62,206 nucleotides of DNA from NCBI GenBank assembly GCA_032718475.1, contig JAUCBJ010000987.1, positions 1-62,206 of the forward strand. The letters run 5' to 3'. Made by a program: the position numbers and the translations under genes. Under the pieces are notes generated by a model that did not search any database, had not been told where the DNA came from, and saw nothing but the letters and a program-made list of their open reading frames with translations. Origin of the DNA: Nemertoderma westbladi. Lineage: Eukaryota > Xenacoelomorpha > Nemertodermatida > Nemertodermatidae. Of this stretch, positions 52,401 through 61,612 are shown piece after piece. How positions within the stretch are numbered: position 1 is the stretch's first letter; each line of letters starts with the position of its first letter.

Positions 52401-53272
52401 TCTTCGATCATTCGCATCCCCTTCTCGGCGATTTCATTCGCCTTCCTGGTCCGTTCTTCGCTCTCTAAATCTAATCTCGCACTTTCCAACTGCGCCAGTT
52501 TACGTTCTTCTTCTTCCCTCGCTCGTCTCGCTACGCCCTCTTCTTCCAGTCGCGCCTTTTCTTCATACAACATCTGTCGCTCCTTCTCGATCTCGAGTTC
52601 GCGTTCTTTCCGTTCGCGTTCGAGTTGGAGTTCGCGCTTCTTCGCTTCCTGATCGCGTTCGAGTTGGAGTTCGCGTTTCTTCGCTTCCCGTTCGCGTTCA
52701 AGTTGGAGTTCGCGTTCCTTCTGTTCGCGTTCCGCTTGCTCACGCTTACCTTTGTCTTCCAACTCCCGCAACTTTGCGTCTAACTTACGTGCACGCTCCC
52801 GTTCCCGCTCAGCTTCCTTCCGTGCTTCCGATGCACGCAAAACTTCCGCCTGCTGTTCGTCCAGTCGGCGTCTTCTCTCCTCCGCCGAGTTGTGAGAAAC
52901 AAGGGATCTAGCACATATAACCTTCCCTCGCGCGTGACTAACCTGGGAATCGCCACTGTCTCTGGATGCATCATCGGGTGGAGTCAACGTCCTCTGTTGG
53001 ATGTTCTCCGTCGTCGGTAGCACCTGACCCGGTACCACCACTCCATTCTGCATCAGCCAGCTAGTAACTTCCCTCTGATAACGGCGCTCTTCTTTATCTT
53101 GGATCTCTTCTCGCTCCACTAAGTCTCTTAACTCTGCGTCACTCACTCGAGTCGCCTGCGCTTGTGATGCCCATAGCAGCCAGTTCTCCGTCCTAACTCG
53201 TCGGAATCGCTCCGGTAACTCGCGGTGCTCCAACAAGGCTGCTAAAACCCTGTCGTAAATCCTCGTCGCCAC
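49493..53272 (-). CDS. Gag with coiled coil, zinc knuckles and protease of element C
   Basis: 1259 codons. Residues about 130-315 form a long Glu/Arg-rich coiled coil with KRELQLERE repeats; 619-690 match the DUF1759 capsid-like region of BEL/Pao Gag (KFMGNHKHWRTFKTYVDEQL); 861-932 hold Cys/His zinc-binding motifs (CQYC...C, CWACLAPGHVRRQC, CMECGRLHHKLLH); and a protease of the DUF1758 type has VMLDTASTLSYI (Asp1034; DTA in place of the usual DSG/DTG). It forms the virus-like particle and matures it. The frame is the same as that of ORF1 upstream, separated only by one TAG. Ends with TAG; reverse transcriptase follows in -1 register. Contains palindromic module 6. Confidence 0.9.
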   Translation of the reverse strand: MATRIYDRVLAALLEHRELPERFRRVRTENWLLWASQAQATRVSDAELRDLVEREEIQDKEERRYQREVTSWLMQNGVVVPGQVLPTTENIQQRTLTPPDDASRDSGDSQVSHARGKVICARSLVSHNSAEERRRRLDEQQAEVLRASEARKEAERERERARKLDAKLRELEDKGKREQAEREQKERELQLEREREAKKRELQLERDQEAKKRELQLERERKERELEIEKERQMLYEEKARLEEEGVARRAREEEERKLAQLESARLDLESEERTRKANEIAEKGMRMIEECGASVGTELRELFALQKAEQEARTPTIRESTTTRIPIPGPAITSTRIAKPFSTYRTPVGISASPIAQDLRHRNTAPLYTERDNGEFREETPTGRVLGEPNPRVWNTRMERRPSSTENFRVKPEEGSYERQRITQIEPTIQQNPSQEFITRDELSASLAQAISPHIQPITDMLSNLRLKEAAQVRSNSNPSRPELDKVQPSQRVRISEETIPHRPQVRTPVPNNHNPNFENSAERFIEEAWVRASARKPSRALRTDTESSDEEEDMRRQKFRNYKERRTDAEQVSLNHRERTRLNNPAELNHLLTRNDATLRDIGKFAARQGLPTQQPQKFMGNHKHWRTFKTYVDEQLTNSTFTPNEKFNYLLQMLHREPRAIADNFVGNERAFELAMKTLSDIYGNKTKMAQSIVEDLGKGERITTPLELLNLANAISNALDILKTVNLPHHGDHAEVLKSVIRRLNMRYRQKWRKLENKLEGQGKVLTLQHIHDMIATDAVAEMKSNFSEENMRESKPVTGKSMVSFDDDRTTVTFNSVDKYNSSTPAFRSDSRVWSGERLDKPRLKQQELPDGFVGCQYCLLKEVRSDDHKLDSCRRFKELNSEQRRVQVRTLDTCWACLAPGHVRRQCPNSKDGCMECGRLHHKLLHADFHTPTDRYLQRNPHRKGSKEPVSIRRNTYTGIQDDGYQPGSSDEDGESSAREVTCQGFTADSSSTSARTYLSSATSEIFSVIPVKLTGDKGSKRIYVMLDTASTLSYIDEEVARAVSSFQDAEEIQIELKSMHGVGDLKGHRISVELDSLLPRDRHTRQERKALPLDGFKCLAMKGFGRQLGKVPPMSPIAQEYFDKLRIPRHQVGYRNVSMLIGAEQLIAHQIWETRPAEPHVNGPHAHRTILGWYTRVPMSYEFTGGDKPIDRCEELQPITQPPLVEPPDIDEFRRTCIDHYSDFSESDEELIPDNVRLSEPLHNDQTDSEPR
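52082..52116. repeat. Palindromic module 6 of element C
   Basis: Core CCAAACCCGCGGGTTCGG (52087-52104), one base off the perfect palindrome. Outer arms GTATT/AATAC pair over 5 bp. In frame within gag. Confidence 0.8.
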
Positions 53273-53287
53273 GTCGCTCGACTGAGA

Positions 53288-53893
53288 CTATACTGCCTTC
53301 TTCGCTAGGACTGCAAGCTCCTCCGTCTGCTTGAATAACGCTGAGTTATATCCTCTTCTAATCTCTACTAACTCTACCCTCCCGATGTTCGCTGAGTCAG
53401 CTAACATCTTCCTTACCTTGTCCGTCGTCCGAGTTATATGTCCGGCGTGCGCGCGAAGTTTCTTCTTTATCGCAATGTCTAGTTCTCTCTCGCTTACCTG
53501 ACTCACACTCGGTGGACTTGAAGGATTATTTCGGGAACTACGGGTACTCCTTACAGCCGTCGGGACCACGGCACTTACCATACCCACAGGGCTGGAAACC
53601 GGGCTCCGGGCTCTCGCTTCTGCTACACTACCCTCCCTATCACTCACCTCCGTCCGGGCTGCTGTACAATCCTTCCTTACAGTAGTGGTAGGGGATCCTA
53701 ATACTATTACTGGAGGTTGTTCTTCTTCCTCACTAGTCACTGTCTCGTCCTCCTGTTCACTTACGTCAGCGTCGCTCGCTGCGTCGTCATAGTCGGCATT
53801 GTCGTCAACAGTAATATTTACGCTATCGTCAGTCGGCGGTCCGGCCGCCGTCTCATAGCTGTCCTCTAGTGCCTCTTTATCTGAGACACTCAT
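53288..53893 (-). CDS. Acidic ORF1 of element C
   Basis: 201 codons from an ATG at 53893. The N-terminal half is strongly acidic (runs of E and D) and Ser/Thr/Pro-rich; the C-terminal 60 residues are a basic, helical segment. No known domain. The stop is TAG (GTA TAG TCT CAG), after which the same frame stays open into gag, so readthrough would give one long Gag. The gag-like proteins of elements A and B also start with a Ser-rich acidic region in one piece with what follows, which favours ORF1 being the N-terminus of Gag. Confidence 0.75.
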   Translation of the reverse strand: MSVSDKEALEDSYETAAGPPTDDSVNITVDDNADYDDAASDADVSEQEDETVTSEEEEQPPVIVLGSPTTTVRKDCTAARTEVSDREGSVAEARARSPVSSPVGMVSAVVPTAVRSTRSSRNNPSSPPSVSQVSERELDIAIKKKLRAHAGHITRTTDKVRKMLADSANIGRVELVEIRRGYNSALFKQTEELAVLAKKAV

Positions 53894-55086
53894 AGTCTAA
53901 ATAATGTTTGCCTTCCGGCAAAAATATCTCGCAAAAGTTCGAGATATAATTATAATTTAACCGAAATACGGTCAAATTAATTGTCTAATAATCAGTTGGT
54001 CCAAAATGTCAAATAAATTCGCAATGCAATATTGTGAATTTAATGGGGTATATAGTTATAGCAAATACTAGCACAATATTTAAACAAAAATATTATTATA
54101 TAGCTATTATATAGCATTAAATACCGGTATAGCACAAAATAACTTTGAATCTAATACAAAATATTCAAAATAAACTCGCCACCCGAATATTTCTAATTTT
54201 ATATATAGCTCTAATCAACGTAATTTTAATTTCAAATATTATATGTATCCACTAGCGCGTGGCTACATCTTCGGGTTGCGACTCTCTCTAACTCTCTCTC
54301 TAACTTGAGCGATTCAAAAAACCATGGCCGGCTAAACCTAAATATCCTAACTAATAAATTGAGTTCAGCTTCGCAGTTAAACAACCGATAATTTTTTACT
54401 GCTTCCACAAACACACTGGTGCCAACAGAACAACTAACCTTGTTTGCTGTGAGATTCCACGTCCGCGTCCAAAGATTCAGGCTCTCCGCTGATTGCAAAC
54501 CGAACCCGCAGACCCACACGAACCCCAAACTCAGAAGTTCCGTCTTGCCATGTATCTCCAGATGGTATAAAATAACTAAGCGGTTACCTAACATACCGGT
54601 ACAAAACTCTAGAATTTTACAAAATAATTTTGACCGAAACTGAATTCTCGCAAACCTAGCTAAAATTTTCAAAAAAAACTTACTAATTACAATTTGCCCT
54701 AAGGCCTAAGGAACTGCTGTATTCGCAATTAGCAAAAACGCACTACCGTACTTCCACTGTACGCAGTACAGTAAGTAAAACAGTACACCAACCTAACAGC
54801 CTAATTGATACTGTGTGTGTGGTACGGCAAACAAATGTCCTTCTACCGTACGCAGTAACAGCAATCAGCCTAATGTACTACTGTACTATCGTACGCGACC
54901 AGTGAATACAGTAATCTAAACTAACAGCCTAAAGGAATATACTCAATGTCTTACTGTACGCTAGCCTATAGCCTACAGCAGACGATCACGTGCTCTAATT
55001 TATTACTTAATACTGTGATACTACTATCAGCCTAAGAATACACTATTGACTGCTGCAAGCAACAGCCAATAAAGTGCGCGTATTAC
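53894..55086 (-). other. 5' leader of element C
   Basis: 1.19 kb between the 5' LTR and ORF1. No gene; the frame at 54232-54672 is unsupported. Next to the LTR the minus strand reads GTAATACGCGCACTTTATTG, in which I cannot recognise a standard tRNA primer binding site. Confidence 0.6.
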
Positions 55087-57241
55087 TGATAAACAACCGC
55101 GACCTCTATACTAACAGCAGAACTGTTGAACAGACAAATACCCGTTAATATCCTTCTGCCAACCTAATGAGCTCTCGTCTAACCAATAAGACACAAAGAC
55201 TGCTCTACTGTTAAGTAAAGGGGATCAGGAGCGTGATATTACTAAATTGTAAAGGTTGCTAAATACAAAACCGCTACTTACCGTTAGATGGCGCTAATCT
55301 GCCGTCCGCTAATATATTTACTAAATTTACACAACTCCTGCAAAATCGCTTGTTCCTTTCTCTACCGATCGTTCGATAGAGAGCTAACTGTTCGAATCTA
55401 TGAGCCACGCGGGAATAACCAAAACAATAAACCCGAGTCGGCTCCCTAAGCTTACTTAAGACGAGTGCGAGAGGCTTTGCACTCAGAGTATTCTTACGCC
55501 TAATTTTACCACTATCAAAGCACGCTATTGCCTACGTCCTTTCTAATCGCGAATACTGGGGGTTCCCTAACGTAATGTGTGAATGCGAGAATATTTAAAA
55601 TATCAAAATGGTACAGTATTTGTCTTTACGTGGATAGTATCACTCTGGGTCTAAACTTGCCTGCCGCTGGCTTTAGGCCAGCAAATTACTAGCGTATTGT
55701 GTGTACCGAATAGTGCGATCTAGCTGATTGCCCGCTAATGCAAATAACCGCTCAGCGTGAATAGTTTACAGTACTCCAATTATTACCTTAGCTACTCTCC
55801 GCTATGCTGCGTACTAATTCTTAATTTTTACTAATCAATTACAGTCACAAATATGTAACAGCGTACTAATTACTAAGAGTTCCAGAACGCGTAATTCTAA
55901 TTTACTACGCAACAGGTTTCGCTAGTAACAGCCTAAATTGCCGTATTACTTTGACCTAATCAGTAACTAATTGTTGTAACTAAGAAATAGAAATCAATCA
56001 AAGAGAAAGGGGCGCCTACCTAAACATTCATAATCATAGGCACACTTCAGTAACACACCAATCAGCATCAGCAATCACAGTTCGCAATTATGCAGTTAAC
56101 TACTGTATAGCTCACAATTATGCGATTCACTATTCGTACTCCACACTCAACGTTATAATACGCGCAGGCCTCTCCCGGATACATCTAGGCTTCCTAACTA
56201 ACCCGATTCCTGCCCCCCTAATACTAAATAGAGACGAAACCTGGATCATCAGCCCCCTAGTTACTGTACCGGCGAATGGTCTGCGTGTTACAGTGCAAAT
56301 GCCCGCCCGCAACGGTGACCTCCCCGCCAGCGTTGCCCGTCTTTGAATCCTCCGCTCTCCCCTAGTCGCTCAACCCCCCGATGTGCCCACCGCCTACTGG
56401 CACCTTAGCCCTCCATTATGCTAATAGCTACCGTAGCGGCGCATGCAAATCACAAAGTCTGACAGTCTCAGAAATCCCTTAGGATTATTGCTTAGAAAGG
56501 AATCACATAGAACCATTAACAAAGATGTAGCAGTAATCGATAGGATTAATTGAGAAACACAATCAAGAATAATCGCACTAGCAAATCATTTGGAGAAATT
56601 AATCGAAAACAGCAAATTGCAGAAATACGCTAAAATATCAGTCAAAAAATGAATAGAGACAGCTCAGCAAGTACAAGGGTGATAGATAGAGCTCTACCGG
56701 CACACCGCCAATTTATAGGTGATCCGAGTGGGATGATGCAATAGGGTGACTCAATCGCTCTCCAGTCCGCGCTAGCATTAAACCAAGCTGGAAGCAGTTA
56801 GTCCAATAAGGAGGCCGGATTGTAGCCCTATTGCTCCCCAAACCTCAAATTATTACCATATATGGTAATGGATCATGTTCCTGGCTGCTGAATGGCCAGG
56901 ACAGCGTCCCTATATGCTAGCCCTATTGAAGCTAATATCAGCAAGCACGAAATCCAGGGTCCGAATAAACTTGCTACCCTGGAACTATCTACATATATCC
57001 TAATACAAAATTACGTAGGTAGGGCTACATATTATACAAAATGGATGGATTCAAATATATGGGCGTTTTGGTTTCCCTATCTAAATATCATTGTGCTATT
57101 ATGCCTTATCTAAAATATTATGCTGCACAACGGACTAACATTGCGTACAGTATAACGGACTAATATATTATACTGTATAATGAACCAATATATTATACTG
57201 TATAATGGCTAATAATGTGTACAGCGCCATATACCGTAACA
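55087..57241 (-). mobile_element. 5' LTR of element C (2155 bp)
   Basis: Partner of 38536-40717. Ends are TG...CA and it is followed by the CCGGG duplication. Relative to the other LTR it carries a roughly 23-base and a 12-base deletion, the latter between CTCTCC repeats, a 7-base insertion and a few substitutions. Confidence 0.95.
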
Positions 57242-57246
57242 CCGGG
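57242..57246. repeat. Target site duplication of element C, right
   Basis: CCGGG directly after the CA of the right LTR. Element A at about 2830 shows the same site without an insert (GTACCGGGGTTAATTT). Confidence 0.8.
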
Positions 57247-58930
57247 GGTTAATTTAACTATAACAGTATGCATAACAAGCATAATTACTGTAAGGAATAA
57301 ACTTGGGGACATGAAGGTTGCAATTACTTGCATAAACTCTGAATAATAAATATTACGCTACCCGTACAGACTATTCAAATAAAACACAGACCAAATGCTG
57401 GCAAGTTACCGTCAAGCCTAAATAAACCACAGTATATGCAATCTCCGAAATGGTTAGTTAGTAAGCGTTCTAGACTACATAGTACGACTTATTCCTTCGC
57501 GGAGGGTTTACCTTATAGCACTGGATGCCTCAACTTTCCTAACTAGCACTTTATCGGACAGACACTCTACATACACTGCAATCTCCTCAGACCTAACAAC
57601 AATCAGACAACAATCCGGCCTACAAGTTATTTATACAATCTGAGCAGGCTTACACGCCTTCTGCTCAATATTACACTTACCGATAAATAAAACTGACAGG
57701 AATAAGTAAACCATACAAGGAGTAAAGGGGTGATCAATCCCTAATCCCCTAATAGCCTACAATATACAATATTTCCCAATCAAATAATACTGGATAAAGT
57801 ACCGGTTCGGGTTAACTAGGCCTACAATATACCGTCCGACCAGTACGTTTCGGTTTTATTGCCTACTGAGCAATAAAAGAAATAAAATCTATTAATGTTC
57901 GTGCTTTTAGACCTTTTAGCAGTTAACCTGCCAATTTAAATGTGCCTTTAATTATAAATCAACTTTTGCCCTTACCAATTACCTGGTGTACTGAATTTAC
58001 ATCCGCCGAAGCCAGTCCGTGCACGGCGTATGACCCATTATGTGGGAGACTGGATTCGGGTCCAGAGAAAGTTATTGCGGTGTAGGCTACTTTGTATTAT
58101 TCGATTAATCGCTACTATATAATCTCTGACAACTATATTTACTTTCGGGGAAATATTAACAGTTCCTTTAGGATGTGGCACTTTAAGTATAAAACAGAGT
58201 TATGACTTACACTAATCACAACTAGATGGCTATGGAATCTCGTAAATAGCGCATTCTTTAGGAGATGCTTTATTAACTTTCACACTAATTTTTCGACCGT
58301 CACTGATTTTGATCATATATAAGGAGGATTGTAACTCACACACGTAGGGATTATGAAATAGCATTTAATCCACACAAAAACCACTATAATTTGAGTCGCA
58401 GTTGTTACCAGTAGACCCTTCTGCTTACCTCAGTAATTAAGAAAGTTCAGGGGTTTACGATTATTCATCGGTATTTTCCAAATATAACATCCATTAATAT
58501 AAACAGCAATTAACAACAATATAAAACAGCATTAAGACAGTGCAGTGAACAGTCAGTATGTGTATGCGGTGATATGATGTGAAACAAGGTTAATAGATTT
58601 ACGTTCTTATAACTCCAGCCATCAGATGTTCTTGGGCCAAAGTCTGAAACGTTTGTACGAGTACTGAATCCCGAAAGGAATAGGATTCTCAGAAAAACAA
58701 TAACTGCGCATGCACCAATTTCCACAGGTAAGTCTCTATTGGCTTAACTGGGAACATTGCTCTGATTGGCTGAAATATACCCAAACAAAGGAACCTCCAA
58801 GTACACAAAGAATCAGCTGACAGATTTCGTCATCTTGGTTCTAATTTCTGACCGACGCGTAGTTGAACAATTTTAGGCCTTTTTAGAGTATTCAGCGCAT
58901 TGTGTAAAAATGACTTATGTCCACAAAAGC
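57247..58930 (-). other. Leader/LTR part of element B, right of the element C insertion
   Basis: Collinear with about 2838-5010 of element A but with only one copy of the 287-bp unit. No gene. The match fades near 58930, probably the 5' end of element B. Confidence 0.7.
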
Positions 58931-59224
58931 TTTTACAGACAACTCTACACTACTACGACTGGCAGACCTGAAATTCGGATACTGCCTTCGGTGTCCGGCA
59001 TTCAAGTTAATTAAATACACCCAAAATCATCGAAAATGGAACTAATAAAGTAACTATCACCTGAACGTGAATTTCTAATCATTTTCGAGCGCAGAAACTC
59101 AGGTGAATTACAGGACGTTTATATTTTTGTAATATAATGTATATTGATTAACATACTATACTGGGTTTACTTGTTCTAATCTGCTCGCAGTTTATATTAT
59201 AGATATACAGTATATGGGGATGTA

Positions 59225-59409
59225 GGACAATTCGGTCCCGGACAATACGGTCCCGGACAATTCGGTCCCGGACAATTCGGTCGCGGACAATTCGGTCCCA
59301 AAACACTAAATAAATGGGACCGAATTGTCCGGGACCGAATTGTCCTAGGACCGAATTGTCCTAGGACCGAATTGTCCAGGACCGAATTGTCCGGGACCGA
59401 ATTGTCCGG
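59225..59409. repeat. Inverted arrays of a 15-bp repeat, array 1
   Basis: About five copies of GGACAATTCGGTCCC are followed, after a spacer AAAACACTAAATAAAT, by about six inverted copies. The arms can form a long hairpin. Confidence 0.9.
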
Positions 59410-60054
59410 TTCCTGATAGCAACTTTTTAGTGCTTTTTTGATATTGGTGAATGTTCTAGAACATTAGTAGAGATATTTTTTTATGGTAGCTAGTGTTATA
59501 TACTTGCTAGAATTTTTTGAAATTTTAAAAATACTGTATTTTTTTATTTTTATTATTGGTAGTGTTCGAGAATATTGTTATATATTATTTATTAAGGTGT
59601 AGCTAGTGTTGTTACTAGCTAGCATTTCCTTGAAATTATTAAAACACTTGTGAAAACATTGATATTTCAGAATTAGGCCTAAACTGTTGCTGATTATATT
59701 AATTACCAACAATATTGATGATATTATAACAGTCCCTGAATGAGATCCACCCATTATCTAGGATAATAATTTAGGCTTGTTAACCAACCAACAACACATA
59801 CAGTATACTTACGCAATATATAAAAAAAGTCAGTTTTAAACATTTTAAATACATACCATTACTAGATAGTACATAATTCACAAGCTCCATAAAAACACCA
59901 TAGCTACGATAACTAATAATGTTAACAAAAAAAAGTAAAATTTTCTTTATTTTCAAAAAAATACTAGCTACAGTAGTAAAAAAAAACACTAGCTACCATA
60001 TAATAATATATATTAAGGTTCTAGAACATTTACCATTATATATACCAATTAAAT
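59410..60054. other. AT-rich DNA between the two 15-bp arrays
   Basis: No gene; contains CTAGCTA and GTTCTAGAAC words like those at 17450-19340. Confidence 0.55.
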
Positions 60055-60290
60055 TTGGTCCCGGACAATTCGGTCCTGGACAATTCGGTCCCGGACAATT
60101 CGGTCCCGGACAATTCGGTCCCATTAATATGCATGTTTTGGGACCGAATTGTCCTAGTCAGTATCCGGACAATTTGGTCCCGGACAATTCGGTCCCAAAA
60201 CACAAAATTAATGGGACCGAATTGTCCGGGACTGAATTGTCCGGGACCGAATTGTCCGGACCGAAGTGTCCGGGAACGAATTGTCCAGCT
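60055..60290. repeat. Inverted arrays of a 15-bp repeat, array 2
   Basis: Same 15-bp unit as array 1 and nearly the same spacer (AAAACACAAAATTAAT), with an extra short inverted set. Repetitive VPDNSVPDNS-type frames are shadows. Confidence 0.9.
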
Positions 60291-60452
60291 TCCAGTATAT
60301 GGGAGGCCCTCAGCTCAATTTCCCAATCGCTTCACCCCCCCCCCCCCCCCCCAAAATGTAAAAACAAATCAATGGCCCTGAAAAGGGCTCTTAATTAATT
60401 AATTAATAACAGTCGCACAGAAATTAATAATATCCAATTATAAATTTAAAGA

Positions 60453-60690
60453 TAGAGACTCCCTTGGCTCGTACTCAAAGTTTGACTCCCCTGTAGAGAA
60501 ATATCTCGGATTGTTTATAGAGACTCCCTGGGCTCGGACTCATAGTTTGACTCCCCTGTAGAGAAATATCTCGGATTGTTTATAGAGACTCCCTGGTTCG
60601 TACTCAAAGTTTGACTCACCTGTAGAGAAATATCTCGGATTGTTTATAGAGACTCCCTGGGCTCGGACTCAAAGTTTGACTCCCCTGTAA
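60453..60690. repeat. 65-bp tandem repeat, nearly four copies
   Basis: Units begin TAGAGACTCCCTGGGCTCGG at 60453, 60518, 60583 and 60647, each with TTTGACTCCCCTGTAGAGAA. Few differences between copies. Confidence 0.9.
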
Positions 60691-60776
60691 AGGTATTTCT
60701 AACTATTCTAACTTGGTTGGTCTTAGAAAAGGAGCACAATAATTCAGATATAGCACAATGTTTGTAGCGCAAATAT

Positions 60777-61034
60777 TTACTGACGTTTAGAACGTTGCCG
60801 TTGCTTGAACGCAGTGAAACTTTGCACACGTCTTTGGTCAGTTATCTCGTTGGGAGTTATGTTTATCAGTGTACGGTGGACTAGACTGATCGTCTTCTTG
60901 TGGAGTTCGCAAAACATTTCCAACGCACAAATTCCGAAGTTCTCCAAAAAGTGCATTGATGCAGCACGAATAGGGATACCCAGGTTATCGAGCAGAGTGG
61001 TGTTATTCAATATGCAGTGGTGATTGGTTGCCAA
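60777..61034 (-). other. Open frame of unknown significance downstream of the THAP remnant
   Basis: 85 codons on the minus strand, hydrophobic-helical in the middle (LLDNLGIPIRAASMHFLENF). It follows the THAP-containing remnant on the same strand in another frame and could be a further piece of that gene. I do not recognise it, and the plus strand is also open here. Confidence 0.25.
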
Positions 61035-61069
61035 CTAAAAACATTTCGGGAGAGGAACTGGCCGATGAG

Positions 61070-61612
61070 TTAGTTCAAGTTTAACTGCCGATATTCGTAG
61101 GGCCTATCGCTCCACCCAACCGAGGCATATCGCCACTGACTCAAATCCAACTCATAGATCAGAACGCGATTGGTTGTTTTGTCGAAGACATAGCCAGGGG
61201 GACAGCAATACACAGTAATATCATCAAGTGACGAGATTGCAAATTGTCTGTGGAATTGGGACATCTCGTCAGGGTGGTACTCTCGAATTGTGGGTTCACA
61301 CCGCGGTCGTTTAACCTGGGGAGTCATGGAGGACGGAGTCCCAGCAACTGCGATGGTTGGGACGGGAGACACTGAGACATGGACCAATCCAATTTCACGT
61401 TTCCAGCTGCAGATGTTGTTTTGTAATCATCCTCAAAAATGGTCCACGCAAACGCAAGAATACTTCGTGACTTCGTAGTCCTGGCGGTTAACGAAGCGAA
61501 CCCATCGCTCCCGCAAGTCCGGGGCTGTCGGAAACTTAAATGAAGGTTTCCGAACGCCACTAGTGTAACCTGTCTTGCAGCCAACGACGCAGCATTTATT
61601 CACCAAATGCTG
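61070..61612 (-). pseudogene. THAP-domain protein, frameshifted
   Basis: From about 61594 leftward the minus strand encodes KCCVVGCKTGY, then FKFPTAPDLRERWVRFVN and CVCVDHF, the C-x4-C...FP...W...C-x2-H pattern of the THAP zinc-coordinating DNA-binding domain. After the His-Phe the frame breaks at a run of five T (61435-61439 on the complementary strand), resumes as EDDYKTTSAAG, and changes again into a 105-codon frame (VSPVPTIAVAG...), where a VPTI motif typical of the THAP C-terminal end appears. No ATG is in a suitable place (GTG AAT AAA TGC). THAP domains occur in P-element-like transposases and in host regulators derived from them; which applies is not clear. Confidence 0.65.

Noticed and set aside
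55060-55086. Primer binding site next to the element C 5' LTR
   Set aside because: The adjacent bases do not start with TGG and I could not match a tRNA 3' end; a TTGGCTGTTG further in is too far from the LTR.
38536-57241. CRISPR array or bacterial operon reading of the repeats and close-packed frames
   Set aside because: The repeats are LTRs and dispersed palindromes, the frames carry retrotransposon domains, and the neighbouring genes are metazoan.
60055-60398. VPDNSVPDNS and FGPGQFGPGQ repeat proteins
   Set aside because: Products of the 15-bp hairpin array, in more than one frame.
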